A DNA stretch of 64,000 nucleotides from Burkholderia sp. Bp9143 (GCF_003853645.1 NZ_QTPO01000003.1:174145-238144); one strand, 5' to 3'; shown: positions 1 through 8,332, counted from the first letter of the stretch. Numbers and translations are program-made. Notes: a model not told the origin generated them from the sequence alone.

Positions 1-71
1 ACCTCGATGGAAAAGAAAGCGTTCAGGCTTGCCCGCGACACGCCGGCAATCGGCGCCGATCGCGGCTTCGT

Positions 72-401
72 TCAATGGCCGAAGTAGATCGAGCGCTCGG
101 CGATACGCGTGACGGAACGAGTGCCCGATTGCGTGACGGCTGCAGCGTCGCTGCCATAAGCGGACGTCGCCGTATCGGTCGCGACGGTGTCGTTCGCGTG
201 GATACGCGTCAGCGCGGCCTGCAGGTCGTCCGGGTAGTGCGGATCGTTCGCGCGGCCCGGCACATAGCCGGCTTGCTGCAGCTGAACGAGTTCGGCATGC
301 ACTTGGGCACGCGTCACGACGGCTTCATTGGCAAAGGCCGGCGCGGCAACGGCAGCGGACACGGCAACGAGAAGGGCAGTGATCAGTTGGGTTTTCATCA
401 T
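72..401 (-). CDS. DUF4148 family small exported protein
   Basis: A 109-residue protein with a cleavable signal peptide: a lysine near the N terminus, an Ala/Val-rich core and an AFA cleavage site around residue 24. The mature part opens with the pattern TRAQVxAELVQLxxAGY followed by NDPHYPxDLQAA, which is typical of the DUF4148 proteins that occur in many copies in Burkholderia. Their function is not established, although several family members respond to stress. Two in-frame ATGs begin the gene (ends at 401 and 398), and a GAGG element lies a few bases upstream. The C-terminal third is Thr/Ser-rich and poorly conserved. The gene appears monocistronic. Confidence is high for the family and low for any role. 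Confidence 0.85.
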   Translation of the reverse strand: MMKTQLITALLVAVSAAVAAPAFANEAVVTRAQVHAELVQLQQAGYVPGRANDPHYPDDLQAALTRIHANDTVATDTATSAYGSDAAAVTQSGTRSVTRIAERSIYFGH

Positions 402-464
402 TTACCTCGACAAAAAATGGCAGGACATTCGGGAGGGCAGCACGCGGCCACCCGGTGCGATGCT

Positions 465-884
465 TCAGACGATGCGGATCTCGACGTCGATGTTTCCGCG
501 CGTCGCCTTCGAATACGGGCAGGTCTGATGCGCGGTGTCGACGATGTGTTGCACGACGTCGCGATCGAGGCCCGGCACGCTCACGTTCAGGCGGGCCTGC
601 AGGAAGTACGCGTTGCCGCCCATGCCCAGGTCCACTTCGGCGTCGACCGCGAGATCGGCCGGCAGCGTGACCTTCGCCGCACGTGCCGCGAGCTGCATCG
701 CGCCGATGAAGCAGGCAGACCAGCCGGCCGCGAACAGCTGTTCCGGATTCGTGCCGGTGCCGGCGCTGCCCGGCGACGACAGCTGGATGTCGAGGCGGCC
801 GTCGGAACTGCGGGCCGCGCCGTCGCGGCCGCCGGAAGTCGTGTGCGTCTTGCCCGTGTACAGCACTTTTTCGATCTTGCTCAT
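465..884 (-). CDS. ohr: Organic hydroperoxide resistance protein Ohr
   Basis: This is a thiol-dependent peroxidase of the Ohr/OsmC superfamily that reduces organic and fatty-acid hydroperoxides, using lipoylated proteins as reductant in characterised members. Its 139 residues match the usual Ohr length. Both catalytic cysteines are visible: Cys58 in GWSACFIGA and Cys122 in the QTCPYSKATRGN motif that separates Ohr from OsmC. Arg20 and Glu48 occupy the positions of the conserved Arg/Glu pair. No ohrR gene is adjacent, but two near-identical palindromic motifs lie upstream (929-997), so control by a distant OhrR is plausible. The product is cytoplasmic and the call is secure. Confidence 0.95.
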   Translation of the reverse strand: MSKIEKVLYTGKTHTTSGGRDGAARSSDGRLDIQLSSPGSAGTGTNPEQLFAAGWSACFIGAMQLAARAAKVTLPADLAVDAEVDLGMGGNAYFLQARLNVSVPGLDRDVVQHIVDTAHQTCPYSKATRGNIDVEIRIV

Positions 885-928
885 GGTTCACTCCGTCAGG
901 TTGGAAGGTTTTTCTCAGACGCGATTCG

Positions 929-997
929 ATCGCATGCGATGCAGTTTGGTGGAGACGATCCGCCTCGTCAAGCGTATTCGATTAAATCGCACGCGAT
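929..997 (-). promoter_or_regulatory. Paired operator-like palindromes upstream of ohr
   Basis: The motif ATCGCATGCGAT (929-940, a perfect palindrome) recurs as ATCGCACGCGAT (986-997), about 57 bp apart, between the ohr start and the next gene. The second copy sits in an AT-richer stretch and overlaps a further inverted repeat, CGATTAAATCG (979-989). The placement suits an OhrR-type MarR repressor. The assignment to OhrR is an inference from position. Confidence 0.45.
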
Positions 998-1157
998 ATT
1001 TGTATTCCAACGTATCTGGATCGTGCACATCCTTGCGGGATAAGGCTTCCGTACGATTCGGCCCTGATATGAAAAAGGATGAGGTGGACGGAAAACTTCG
1101 CGACGGGCAGGACAGATGCCCGTCGGAATGGCCGTTGCCCCGGCGGAGGCAACCCGG

Positions 1158-1622
1158 TTACGCCGAACGGAATTCGGCGATCACGACCAGGATCACGGCC
1201 GCGTCGGCCGGCAACTGGCGCTGGGAAAAGGCCGAACGCGCGTGTCCCGCCTTGTCGCCCAGCACCGCGGCGAACAGGTCGGAGGCACCGTTGATCACGG
1301 CCGGCTGGCCGTAGAAGCCGTCGGCCGACGCGACGTGGCCCTCGACCCGCACGATGTGATGCAGGCGGTCGAATCCGCCCAGGTGTTTTCGGATTTGTGC
1401 GAGCACGTTCAGCGCCGCGAGCTGCGCCGCGTGCCGCCCATCATCGATGCTCAGCCGTTCGCCGACGCGGCCCGTATAGGCGACCTTGCCGTCGACGAGC
1501 GGCAGTTGCCCGGACACGAACAACAGGTTGCCGGCTTCGTTGACGGCCGTGTAGCTGCCGAGCGGTTGCGGCGGTTCGGGTAGCGTGAAGCCGAGTTCGG
1601 CCAGCTTCTGTTCGATCGTCAT
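1158..1622 (-). CDS. RidA/YjgF family protein (deaminase-like)
   Basis: A 154-residue RidA-superfamily protein, in the longer subgroup often found as single genes in proteobacteria. The N-terminal GNLLFVSGQLPLVDGK block and the C-terminal SAFSQRQLPADAAVILV block are the family hallmarks. RidA proper hydrolyses reactive enamine/imine intermediates released by PLP enzymes, but members of this longer subgroup have mostly unknown substrates. The trimeric fold and cytosolic location are family knowledge, not seen here. The gene is divergent from the LysR gene at 1919, with about 300 bp between them, so that regulator may control it. No partner PLP enzyme is adjacent. Confidence 0.85.
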   Translation of the reverse strand: MTIEQKLAELGFTLPEPPQPLGSYTAVNEAGNLLFVSGQLPLVDGKVAYTGRVGERLSIDDGRHAAQLAALNVLAQIRKHLGGFDRLHHIVRVEGHVASADGFYGQPAVINGASDLFAAVLGDKAGHARSAFSQRQLPADAAVILVVIAEFRSA

Positions 1623-1918
1623 TGCATTCTCCTTCGGGGATGGTCGATGTGCAGGCCGCAGCGTGGAAGCGTCGCTCGCCAGGGCCTCTGTCAGTCACTC
1701 TAGTGAGGCGGTCGGGGCCGGTAAATATCGTTCGCGCAATTGATTCGACACACGATGTAACGAATCGCGCGCGGCATCTAATGACGAGAACGCATGCCGG
1801 CGGAGCCGCCCGGTGTCGCCTGCCGAGTTCGCCGGTTCGCTGGTTTCCCACCCGGGATTCGTGCACACTCGTTGCCTCGACGTCCCGCGATGGAAGCACC
1901 GGACGCCCGGAGCCCCTC

Positions 1919-2851
1919 ATGCAACGAAAATTCGACGACCTCCTGCTCGGCAGCATCGAGCTGTTCTGCCTGGCAGCCGAACTCGGCAGCTTCACGCTCG
2001 CCGCGACGGCCGCGAGCGTCACGCCGGCCGCGGTCAGCCGGTCGGTCGCGCGCCTCGAGGAGCGTCTCGGCGTACGCCTGTTCGTACGCACGACGCGGCA
2101 AATCCGCCTGACCGATTCCGGGCGGCGCTACTTCGAGCAATGCCGTGATGCGCTGTCGCAGCTCGTTGACGCGGAGCGCGAAGCGACGGGGCAGCAGGCG
2201 ACCCCGGCGGGCGTGCTGCGCATCAGCATGCCGACGCCGTACGGCCACTATCGCGTACTGCCGCTGCTGCCCGCGTTTCGCGAGCGCTACCCCGACGTGC
2301 GCGTCGAAACGCACCTGAGCAACCGGAACATCGATTTCGCCGAGGAGGGCTTCGACCTGGCGATCCGCGGCCGCGCGCCGGCGGATTCGAGCCTCGTCGC
2401 GCGCAAGCTGGAGGACGCCGAACTCGTCGTCGTCTCGACGCCCGGCTACCTGAAGCGCGCCGGCGTGCCGCGCGCCGTCGACGATCTGCATGCGCACGAA
2501 TGCATCCAGTTCGAGCTTCCGAGCAGCGGCCGGCCGATTCCGTGGCTGTTCAACGACGGCTCGGCGGAAATCGAAATCGCGACGACCGGCAGCTACGGCG
2601 CGTCGGGCGACGTCCTTGCCGGCGTCACGCTCGCGCGCAGCGGCGCGGGCCTGTTCCAGACCTATCGCTTCATCGTCGAACGGGATCTGCGGGAGGGCAC
2701 ACTCACGGAAGTGCTGTCCGGCCAGGGCGGGCGGTCACGGCCGTTCATGCTGCTGTATCCGCATGCACGCTATCTGTCGTCGCGCGTGCGCGTCTTCGTC
2801 GACTTTCTCATCGAACATCTGGAGCAGGCGCCCGGCAAGCGGGCGCGCTAG
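1919..2851 (+). CDS. LysR family transcriptional regulator
   Basis: A 310-residue regulator of the LysR class closest in style to the CrgA/DsdC-like subgroup of proteobacterial aldehyde and quinone regulators. It has an N-terminal winged HTH (about residues 5-64, with AVSRSVARLEERLGVRLFVRTTR) and a substrate-binding domain starting near LRISMPTPYGHYRVLPLL. The ATG at 1919 is preferred over the upstream in-frame ATG at 1622 because the extra 99 residues look non-coding and the HTH would normally begin within ten residues of the start. It is transcribed divergently from the RidA gene and convergently with the SDR at 2963; either could be its target. The ligand is unknown. Confidence 0.9.
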   Translation: MQRKFDDLLLGSIELFCLAAELGSFTLAATAASVTPAAVSRSVARLEERLGVRLFVRTTRQIRLTDSGRRYFEQCRDALSQLVDAEREATGQQATPAGVLRISMPTPYGHYRVLPLLPAFRERYPDVRVETHLSNRNIDFAEEGFDLAIRGRAPADSSLVARKLEDAELVVVSTPGYLKRAGVPRAVDDLHAHECIQFELPSSGRPIPWLFNDGSAEIEIATTGSYGASGDVLAGVTLARSGAGLFQTYRFIVERDLREGTLTEVLSGQGGRSRPFMLLYPHARYLSSRVRVFVDFLIEHLEQAPGKRAR

Positions 2852-2962
2852 CCGCGTCCGGCCACGCCGGCAACGGACCAGGGAGGGGCCCGAACGGCAC
2901 GGCTGCGCCGGTCGCGGGCCGCCTCGGACCGTCCGCGCCGGCACATTCTGGCTACCTTGCGC

Positions 2963-3670
2963 TCAGTGCCCCGCGCTCTGGCCACCGTCCACGTGCAGGA
3001 TCTCGCCGGTGACGAACGGCGCCGAATCGAGATACAGGATCGCGCCGACGATGTCGCTCATCTCGCCCATCCGGCCGACCGGATGCAGCGATGCGAGCGT
3101 CGCGTGCGTATCGGGCGCGTGCATCGGCGACTTGATGATGCCGGGCGACACGGCGTTCACGCGGATGCCGGCCTTCGCATATTCGATCGCGAGCGACTTC
3201 GTCGCCGCATTGAGCCCGCCTTTCGTCAGCGATGCGAGCGCCGACGGCACGTTGCTGTTCGCGTGGTCGACGAGACTCGTCGTGATGCTGACCACGTGTC
3301 CGCTGCCGTGCCGCTGCATCGCCGCAATCGCGCGCTGTGTGACGTGGAAGAAGCCGTCCAGGTTGACGCGGGTGATGGCCGCGTAGTCGTCGGCCGTGTA
3401 CTGCGTGAACGGCTTCGCGATGAAGATGCCTGCGTTGTTGACGAGCGTGTCGACCCGGCCGAAACGTTCGATTGCGGTGTCGACCACGCGCCGCGCGACC
3501 GCCGGGTCGCCGATGTCGCCCGCAACGGTGACGAGATCGGGATCGTCCGACGGCCCGATCGAACGGGACGTCGCGACCACCCGATGACCCTGGGCGCGGA
3601 ATGCGCTGACCGTTTCAGCGCCGATGCCTTGCGATGCGCCGGTGACGATGATGACTTTGGAAGTGCTCAT
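2963..3670 (-). CDS. SDR family oxidoreductase lacking the catalytic tyrosine
   Basis: A 235-residue classical short-chain dehydrogenase/reductase fold. The nucleotide-binding GASQGIG motif is at residues 11-17, NNAG is near 78-81, and the C-terminal VTGEILHVDGG is intact. The active-site YxxxK is altered: Lys150 is present in SLTKGGLNAATKSLA, but the tyrosine position (146) is alanine. A serine is available near residue 132. I recall similar ALASLTKGGL sequences in other proteobacterial SDRs, so this may be a natural subgroup rather than a lesion. Catalysis would need another acid/base, or the protein may only bind NAD(P). The start at 3670 gives the glycine motif its normal distance from the N terminus. 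Confidence 0.88.
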   Translation of the reverse strand: MSTSKVIIVTGASQGIGAETVSAFRAQGHRVVATSRSIGPSDDPDLVTVAGDIGDPAVARRVVDTAIERFGRVDTLVNNAGIFIAKPFTQYTADDYAAITRVNLDGFFHVTQRAIAAMQRHGSGHVVSITTSLVDHANSNVPSALASLTKGGLNAATKSLAIEYAKAGIRVNAVSPGIIKSPMHAPDTHATLASLHPVGRMGEMSDIVGAILYLDSAPFVTGEILHVDGGQSAGH

Positions 3671-4442
3671 GATATGCCTCGACAGGTGACTGGTTTTCGG
3701 CTTCGGTGCCGACCGGATCGATGAATCCGATGGACCAGACTCTAGGCGTGTCGGGCCGGAGTTCGAACACCCACCGTGGACCAACAGTCTTGCGTCGCGG
3801 GAACAAATGCGGGGGAAGTGCGCGGATGGCCGCGGCGACGATCGGTGCGGCGGCGTATTGGTGGCGGTGAATCGACGCGGCCGCCAACGAGCCGGCAATT
3901 GATGCGCGATAACACGCATCGACCGTCGTGAATTCGGGGGGGTGCGCGGTGAAATGCTGCGAATGCTGCGCGCTGGCGTGCTCGAACGCTTCGGGCACTT
4001 CGGAAATTTATCGAATCTATCCGGATAACTTTTCTTATCACAATAGCCTTATTTTTTATCAAAACTGCTGGATACGAAAACGCGCCTGACCTGACCGTCA
4101 CACGCCTCGCCTGTCGGCACCCAAACCGGATCAGGGCAGGGTATGCCCGCCACACGCGCATGATTGGCGCGCTATCCGGCACTCTGAACCCGACCAAAGC
4201 TGGCACACTCCTGTCCACATCCGTCGATGCGGCCCGATATCATCCGGTGGCGGACGATGCCGATCCGTTGATGCCGCACGCTTGGTTCGGCCGGCGCGGC
4301 ACATGCACATGCGCAAGATCGCGTGCGTCGGCGAACAGCCGGCGCGGTATGTAAGTCTCGCGGCATCCCTGGTGCTGCGCGACAAGGCGAACGGAGCGGC
4401 GGGGCGGCTCGATGCATCCGATTCGGGGCTGCCAGGGTGGCG
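3671..4442. other. Long non-coding stretch with an AT-rich patch
   Basis: No convincing gene occupies these roughly 770 bases; the open frames on both strands have no recognisable domain. The notable content is an AT-rich island at about 4005-4080, in contrast to its very GC-rich surroundings, with a perfect TATCCGGATA palindrome at 4018-4027 and an A/T tract near 4060. It resembles a promoter region that has lost its gene, and it lies just before the broken end of the IS remnant. A deletion linked to the insertion would explain this, but that is inference. Confidence 0.5.
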
Positions 4443-4988
4443 CTATACCCGGTCCGCCGGCGAAGCGCCGAATGGGAATGCGAGTATGGCCATTGGGAAT
4501 CGCTGTGGGACGCATCGCTTGCTGTCGTCGACTCGCTTGCGCCCGACGCCTGGACCGCAACCGCGTGCGTCGATCTGGATCAACTCGCCCAGGCACGCCC
4601 GGCGCGCTCGCGGCTGGTACACCTTAGGCGGACGTTGCCGACGCGGCACCCACAGCCCGGCATCGGTCATCAGCCGGCGCACCGTTTCCTTGGCCAGCCG
4701 GATGCCGTGGCACTCATACAGCTTCTCGCAGGCCAGCGTCGGCCCGAAATCGGCGTAGCGCTCACGGACGATCGCGAGTGCCCGTCGGGCCAGATCCTCA
4801 TCCAGCCGCCGGTTGCCCGGGCGGCCACGCTTGCGCGAAGCCAGTCCTGCCGCACCAGATTCGCGGTAACGCTCCACCAGCCGCTGGACCTGTCGCACCG
4901 TCAAGCCCAGCCGTTCAGCCGCACGACCAGGCTTCAGGCCCATGTCCACCACGGCCTGAATCACCTTCAGGCGGTCGAGTTCTCGCAT
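4443..4988 (-). pseudogene. Truncated IS transposase (ISNCY/IS1202-like N-terminal part)
   Basis: About 135 residues match the start of a transposase of the ISNCY/IS1202 kind: MRELDRLKVIQ, then two helix-turn-helix segments (KPGRAAERLGLTVRQVQRLVERY), then KRGRPGNRR and YADFGPTLACEKL. The similarity continues to LGELIQID, where the first catalytic aspartate of the DDE domain should sit, and then stops near base 4576. The remaining frame is unrelated, so the DDE core is missing and the protein cannot transpose DNA. The start at 4988 is the family's normal first methionine. The family name is from memory of its N-terminal pattern and could be a neighbouring IS group. Confidence 0.75.
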
Positions 4989-5107
4989 GTTCAATGTCAC
5001 CAGTGTTGTTCGGTGCAAGGCCGGCTCCACAATCCCTTGAGGAACCGGCAAGCATACCGAGGGCAAAACGCGACATTTCTAAGTGGCCAGAACACGACAT
5101 TTCTAAA
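4576..5107 (-). mobile_element. Insertion sequence remnant, one end preserved
   Basis: This span carries the transposase 5' part plus the IS end next to it. Close to the end, the 12-mer CGACATTTCTAA occurs twice in direct orientation (5072-5083 and 5096-5107), as expected for transposase-binding repeats inside an IS terminus. The opposite end is absent, because recognisable IS sequence stops at about 4576 inside the transposase. The DNA just outside the preserved end (5108-5165) is strongly AT-rich, a plausible target or scar. No target-site duplication can be assigned with only one end. Confidence 0.6.
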
Positions 5108-5341
5108 AAGCTACTACAACAAGAACTATCGATAATTATGATTATGTCAAATAGTAAATTTACCCGAAAACACCACTGAAACCCTGGCCGGACACCGCTA
5201 GAATCCCGCCTCACCGGTCGCCCTCAGCCATCGTCTTCCACTGTGAACGCGGCCGCGGCAAAACCGCCGACACGCGATATCCTCGACGGCCGCCCGCCAG
5301 ACGCCGTCTCCAGCCACTGCAAACCGCCCGCAACAGGACGA
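4989..5341. other. IS end and AT-rich flank, no gene
   Basis: The first 120 bases hold the IS terminus with its two direct repeats. Bases 5108-5165 are AT-rich and contain no long open frame. From about 5180 to 5341 the sequence returns to normal composition. It forms the 3' side of the YbaK-like gene and shows no hairpin with a T-run. Confidence 0.5.
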
Positions 5342-5830
5342 TCAGGACAACCACATCCCCTGCATCTTGTGCGAGAAATGCGCGCGCTCGGCCGTCTCCA
5401 TCAGCGACAGGAATTCGTCCTGCATCATGTGGATCAGCGCTTCATGGTCGCCGGCCTCGAAATACACTTCCGGCTGCTGCGCGAGATGTTCCTCGAGGAA
5501 TGTCTTCATCCCGTACGCCATGCACACCGGCGGCAACGCGCCCAGGTCGCAATCCTTGAACAGTTCGCGCAGTTCGATTTCCCTGGCGAGCACGAGATGG
5601 CGGCCGGTCTTGACCCAAAGATCCGACAGTCGCACCGCGTGCGACGTCGGCAGCACGGCGGCGACGTAGCCTTCGTCGTCCTCGAGCAGCACGGTTTTCG
5701 CGAGGCGATCGCCGGGGATATGCGCGGCGGCGGCCGTCTCCATGCTGGTATGACTATACGGGTGGTACACGACTTCGTACCGCGATGACTTCTGGCGCAG
5801 GCAATCCTGCAGGGTGGCTGATACAGGCAT
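5342..5830 (-). CDS. YbaK/ProX-type aminoacyl-tRNA deacylase
   Basis: A 162-residue single-domain protein of the YbaK/aminoacyl-tRNA editing superfamily, whose characterised members hydrolyse mischarged Cys- or Ala-tRNAPro in trans. Supporting blocks are ETAAAAHIPGDRLAKTVLLED, with the conserved lysine that positions the tRNA 3' end, then VLPTSHAVRLSDL and the GALPPVCMAYGM loop. It stands alone rather than fused to prolyl-tRNA synthetase. The exact editing substrate cannot be read from sequence. It may be a general protein with a YbaK fold, since a C-terminal segment (LIHMMQDEFLSLM) extends past the core domain. Confidence 0.85.
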   Translation of the reverse strand: MPVSATLQDCLRQKSSRYEVVYHPYSHTSMETAAAAHIPGDRLAKTVLLEDDEGYVAAVLPTSHAVRLSDLWVKTGRHLVLAREIELRELFKDCDLGALPPVCMAYGMKTFLEEHLAQQPEVYFEAGDHEALIHMMQDEFLSLMETAERAHFSHKMQGMWLS

Positions 5831-5931
5831 GGCACACCTCGTCTGGGCGAATCGGGCGAACGAAGTTCGCTCCGGATTTGTTCAGCATAGGTCGCATTCG
5901 GCCCGATGGAAATCGCCGCTTCGCCCCTTCC

Positions 5932-6918
5932 TCATTCGGGCTCCCACTCCGGTTCCAACCCCTTTTCGCGCAGCCATTCGCGGTTGAAAAGCCGCGCTCG
6001 ATAGATGTCGCCGCGATCGCACAGCAAGGTCACGATCGTGTGCCCCGGGCCCATCCGGCGGGCCAGCCAGACCGCCGCGGCGACGTTGATGCCGCTCGAT
6101 CCGCCGACGTACAGCCCCTCCTCGCGCAGCAGCCGGTAGACCATCTTCACGCACAGCGGATCATCGATCCGCACGGCGTCGTCGATCGGCGCGCCGGCGA
6201 GATTCGCGGTGACACGCGTCGAGCCGATGCCTTCGGTGATCGAGTTGCCTTCGGCGCCGAGGTCACCCGTTTTCACGTAACCGTAGAGCCCGCTGCCGTG
6301 GGGATCGGCCAGCACGATCCGGACCTCCGGATTCTGCTCCTTCAGATAGCGGCTCACGCCCGCCAGCGTGCCGCCCGTGCCGGTCGCGCAGACGAACGCA
6401 TCGACCGTGCCGGCCGTGTCGCGCCAGATTTCCGGCCCGGTCGTCTCGTAGTGCGCCTGCCGGTTGACGACGTTGTCAAACTGGTTGGCCCATACCGCGT
6501 TGTCGAGTTCGTCCGCAAGCCGCCCGGCAATCTTCTGATAGTTGTTCGGGTCGCGGTACGGCGCCGCCGGCACCGGGCGCACGTCGGCGCCGAGCGTGCG
6601 CAGGATCGCCATCTTGTCCGGCGATTGCGTGTCGGGAATCACGATCACGCAGCGATAGCCGCGCGCGGCGCAGATATGGGCAAGACCGATGCCCGTGTTG
6701 CCCGCCGTGCCCTCGACGACGGTGCCGCCCGGCTTCAGCGCACCGCGCTGCTCGGCGTCGCGGATGATGTAGAGCGCCGCGCGATCCTTCACCGATCCGC
6801 CCGGATTCATGAACTCCGCCTTGCCCAGGATCTCGCAGCCCGTTTCCGCGCTGAGCTTCGCCAGCCGGATCAGCGGTGTGCGCCCCACGCAGTCCACGAA
6901 GCCTTGTCGCACGTCCAT
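5932..6918 (-). CDS. Cysteine synthase family PLP enzyme
   Basis: A 328-residue fold-type II PLP enzyme that forms cysteine from O-acetylserine and sulfide in typical family members. Lys44 in NPGGSVKDRAAL is the Schiff-base lysine, TAGNTGIGLA is the substrate loop, and GTGGTLAGVSRYL is the phosphate-binding loop. The start at 6918 gives the usual VGRTPLIRL beginning; the 120 extra upstream codons overlap the divergent gene and are not credible. Compared with CysK, the C-terminal half is longer around VTLLCDRGDIYRARLFN. It could therefore be a CysK2-like or cystathionine-beta-synthase-like enzyme rather than the main CysK. It is divergent from the adenosine-specific kinase gene. Confidence 0.88.
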   Translation of the reverse strand: MDVRQGFVDCVGRTPLIRLAKLSAETGCEILGKAEFMNPGGSVKDRAALYIIRDAEQRGALKPGGTVVEGTAGNTGIGLAHICAARGYRCVIVIPDTQSPDKMAILRTLGADVRPVPAAPYRDPNNYQKIAGRLADELDNAVWANQFDNVVNRQAHYETTGPEIWRDTAGTVDAFVCATGTGGTLAGVSRYLKEQNPEVRIVLADPHGSGLYGYVKTGDLGAEGNSITEGIGSTRVTANLAGAPIDDAVRIDDPLCVKMVYRLLREEGLYVGGSSGINVAAAVWLARRMGPGHTIVTLLCDRGDIYRARLFNREWLREKGLEPEWEPE

Positions 6919-7060
6919 GTTCCCCTCCCTTGCATTCGCGCTCGCGCGCCATACACAACGAAGGATAGGACGCGGCCGCCGCTTTCGACGCCGGCCGCCG
7001 CGTACTAAGCTTGGAGAGCCCAGTGCGGCGCGCGCGCCGCATCGCCAGACGAGGTCCGCC

Positions 7061-7549
7061 ATGCTGCAATTGCAATCCGTCGCCATCGACAAGCCCGAGG
7101 CCGTGAATTTCATTCTCGGCCAGTCGCATTTCATCAAGTCCGTCGAGGACATCCACGAGACGCTGGTCGGCGCCGTGCCTGGCATCCGTTTCGGGCTCGC
7201 GTTCTGCGAGGCATCGGGCAAGCGGCTCGTGCGCCGTTCCGGCACCGATGCGGCGCTCGTCGAACTCGCGTGCCGCAACGCCAGCGCGATCGGCGCCGGT
7301 CACGCCTTCATCGTGTTCCTCGGCGACGGTTTCTATCCGGTCAACGTGCTCAATGCGATCAAGGCCGTGCCGGAGGTCTGCCGGATCTATTGCGCGACCG
7401 CGAATCCGACCGACGTGATCGTCGCGGAAACCGCGCAAGGACGCGGAATCGTCGGCGTCGTCGACGGCCTTCCGCCGCTCGGCATCGAGAACGACGACGA
7501 CGTGCGCTGGCGCAAGGATCTGCTGCGCACGATCGGATACAAGGCTTAA
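7061..7549 (+). CDS. Adenosine-specific kinase family protein
   Basis: A 162-residue member of the adenosine-specific kinase family (Pfam Adenosine_kin, formerly DUF355), first known from archaea and unrelated to PfkB adenosine kinases. Diagnostic stretches are NFILGQSHFIKSVEDIHE, GIRFGLAFCEASGKRLVR, HAFIVFLGDGFYPVNVLNAIK and IYCATANPTDVIVAETAQGRGIVGVVDG. The length is normal for the family. In vivo function is not settled, and an archaeal member was proposed to phosphorylate adenosine. The ATG at 7061 follows an AGGT element. It is divergent from the cysteine synthase gene, with about 140 bp shared between them. Confidence 0.88.
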   Translation: MLQLQSVAIDKPEAVNFILGQSHFIKSVEDIHETLVGAVPGIRFGLAFCEASGKRLVRRSGTDAALVELACRNASAIGAGHAFIVFLGDGFYPVNVLNAIKAVPEVCRIYCATANPTDVIVAETAQGRGIVGVVDGLPPLGIENDDDVRWRKDLLRTIGYKA

Positions 7550-8026
7550 CCGCGGGCCGCCGATCCGGCGCCGGGCGCATGGCGCCCTCCGGCTGCGGGC
7601 CGGTTCATGCGTGAGACGCGGAGGCCTGACCGTGACTCGCCGCCGGGTGCGGCGCGCCCGCGGCAGGCGTCGCGGGATGCCCGGCCGATGTGCCGCCGCC
7701 GGTACTGCCTGCCGCCCCGGCACGAATTCCAAAGACGCTGCATAAGACCGCGCCGCAATGGCGTGGACCGGCGAGGCGGACGGTCATGATCGCGTCTCTT
7801 CTACCGGGGCCCTGTCCTGCAGACTCTGCTGCGTCAAAAGCACGGCCGCGGCCGGGATTTCAGGGCGGAGGAAAACTAGACCGTTAGTTGCATTTACGAG
7901 AATGAAGATACGCTCCCGTTTGCGTCGCGCCGTGGCCGTCCGGCTGTCCTATACTGGCCGCAGCAGACTGACCGACGGTCGCACCGACGCACCGGCCGCG
8001 GCCGTCGACTCTTCCCGGAGCAACGT
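7550..8026. other. Intergenic stretch, no supported gene
   Basis: About 477 bases between the adenosine-specific kinase gene and the YciI gene. A minus-strand frame (7605-7787) is Ala/Gly/Ser/His-rich and unrecognisable, so it is not called. The last 120 bases should contain the yciI promoter; TATACT at about 7954-7959 is a possible -10 element, but I see no good -35 partner at the right distance. No hairpin terminator with a T-run follows the kinase gene. Confidence 0.4.
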
Positions 8027-8314
8027 ATGCATTACCAGCTGATCTACGAACTCGTCGACGATTACCTGTCCCGGCGCGAACAGTATCGCGCCGAGCACCT
8101 CGCACTCGCGCGGGCGGCAACCGAACGCGGCGAACTCGTGCTCGCCGGCGCGTTGCAGGATCCGGCCGACCAGGCCGTGCTCGTGTTCGAGGGCGATTCG
8201 CCGGAAGCCGCCGAATCGTTCGCGCGCGCCGATCCGTACGTGCAGAACGGTCTCGTCAAGTCCTGGCGCGTGCGGCCGTGGCGCGTCGTGATCGGCAAGC
8301 ACGCGCCGCGCTAG
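8027..8314 (+). CDS. YciI family protein
   Basis: A 95-residue YciI-like protein of the ferredoxin-like dimeric alpha/beta-barrel group. The N-terminal MHYQLIYELVDDYLSRRxQYRxEHL carries the family's His (in EHL), and the middle has GELVLAGALQDPADQAVLVFEGDSPEAAESFARADPY with the conserved Asp-Pro-Tyr region. Such proteins are small cytosolic enzymes or ligand binders without a fixed assignment. It is convergent with corA, with 18 bp between stop codons and no evident terminator hairpin. Confidence 0.9.
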   Translation: MHYQLIYELVDDYLSRREQYRAEHLALARAATERGELVLAGALQDPADQAVLVFEGDSPEAAESFARADPYVQNGLVKSWRVRPWRVVIGKHAPR

Positions 8315-8332
8315 CGATGCACGGGGCAATGG

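Noticed and set aside
1622..1918. Upstream in-frame extension of the first LysR gene
   Set aside because: The 99 extra residues look non-coding and the HTH begins normally at 1919.
3742..4218. A 158-residue minus-strand frame in the gap after the SDR
   Set aside because: No domain and a composition typical of random frames; spans the AT-rich island.
4282..4758. Plus-strand frame overlapping the broken end of the IS transposase
   Set aside because: No recognisable content; crosses the junction between unrelated DNA and the IS remnant.
5785..7008. A 407-residue plus-strand frame opposite the cysteine synthase gene
   Set aside because: High-GC antisense shadow with Arg/Asp-rich content; the minus strand carries a clear PLP enzyme.
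7605..7787. Small Ala/Gly/Ser/His-rich minus-strand frame
   Set aside because: Could be a relic of a C terminus, but there is no supporting gene or start signal.
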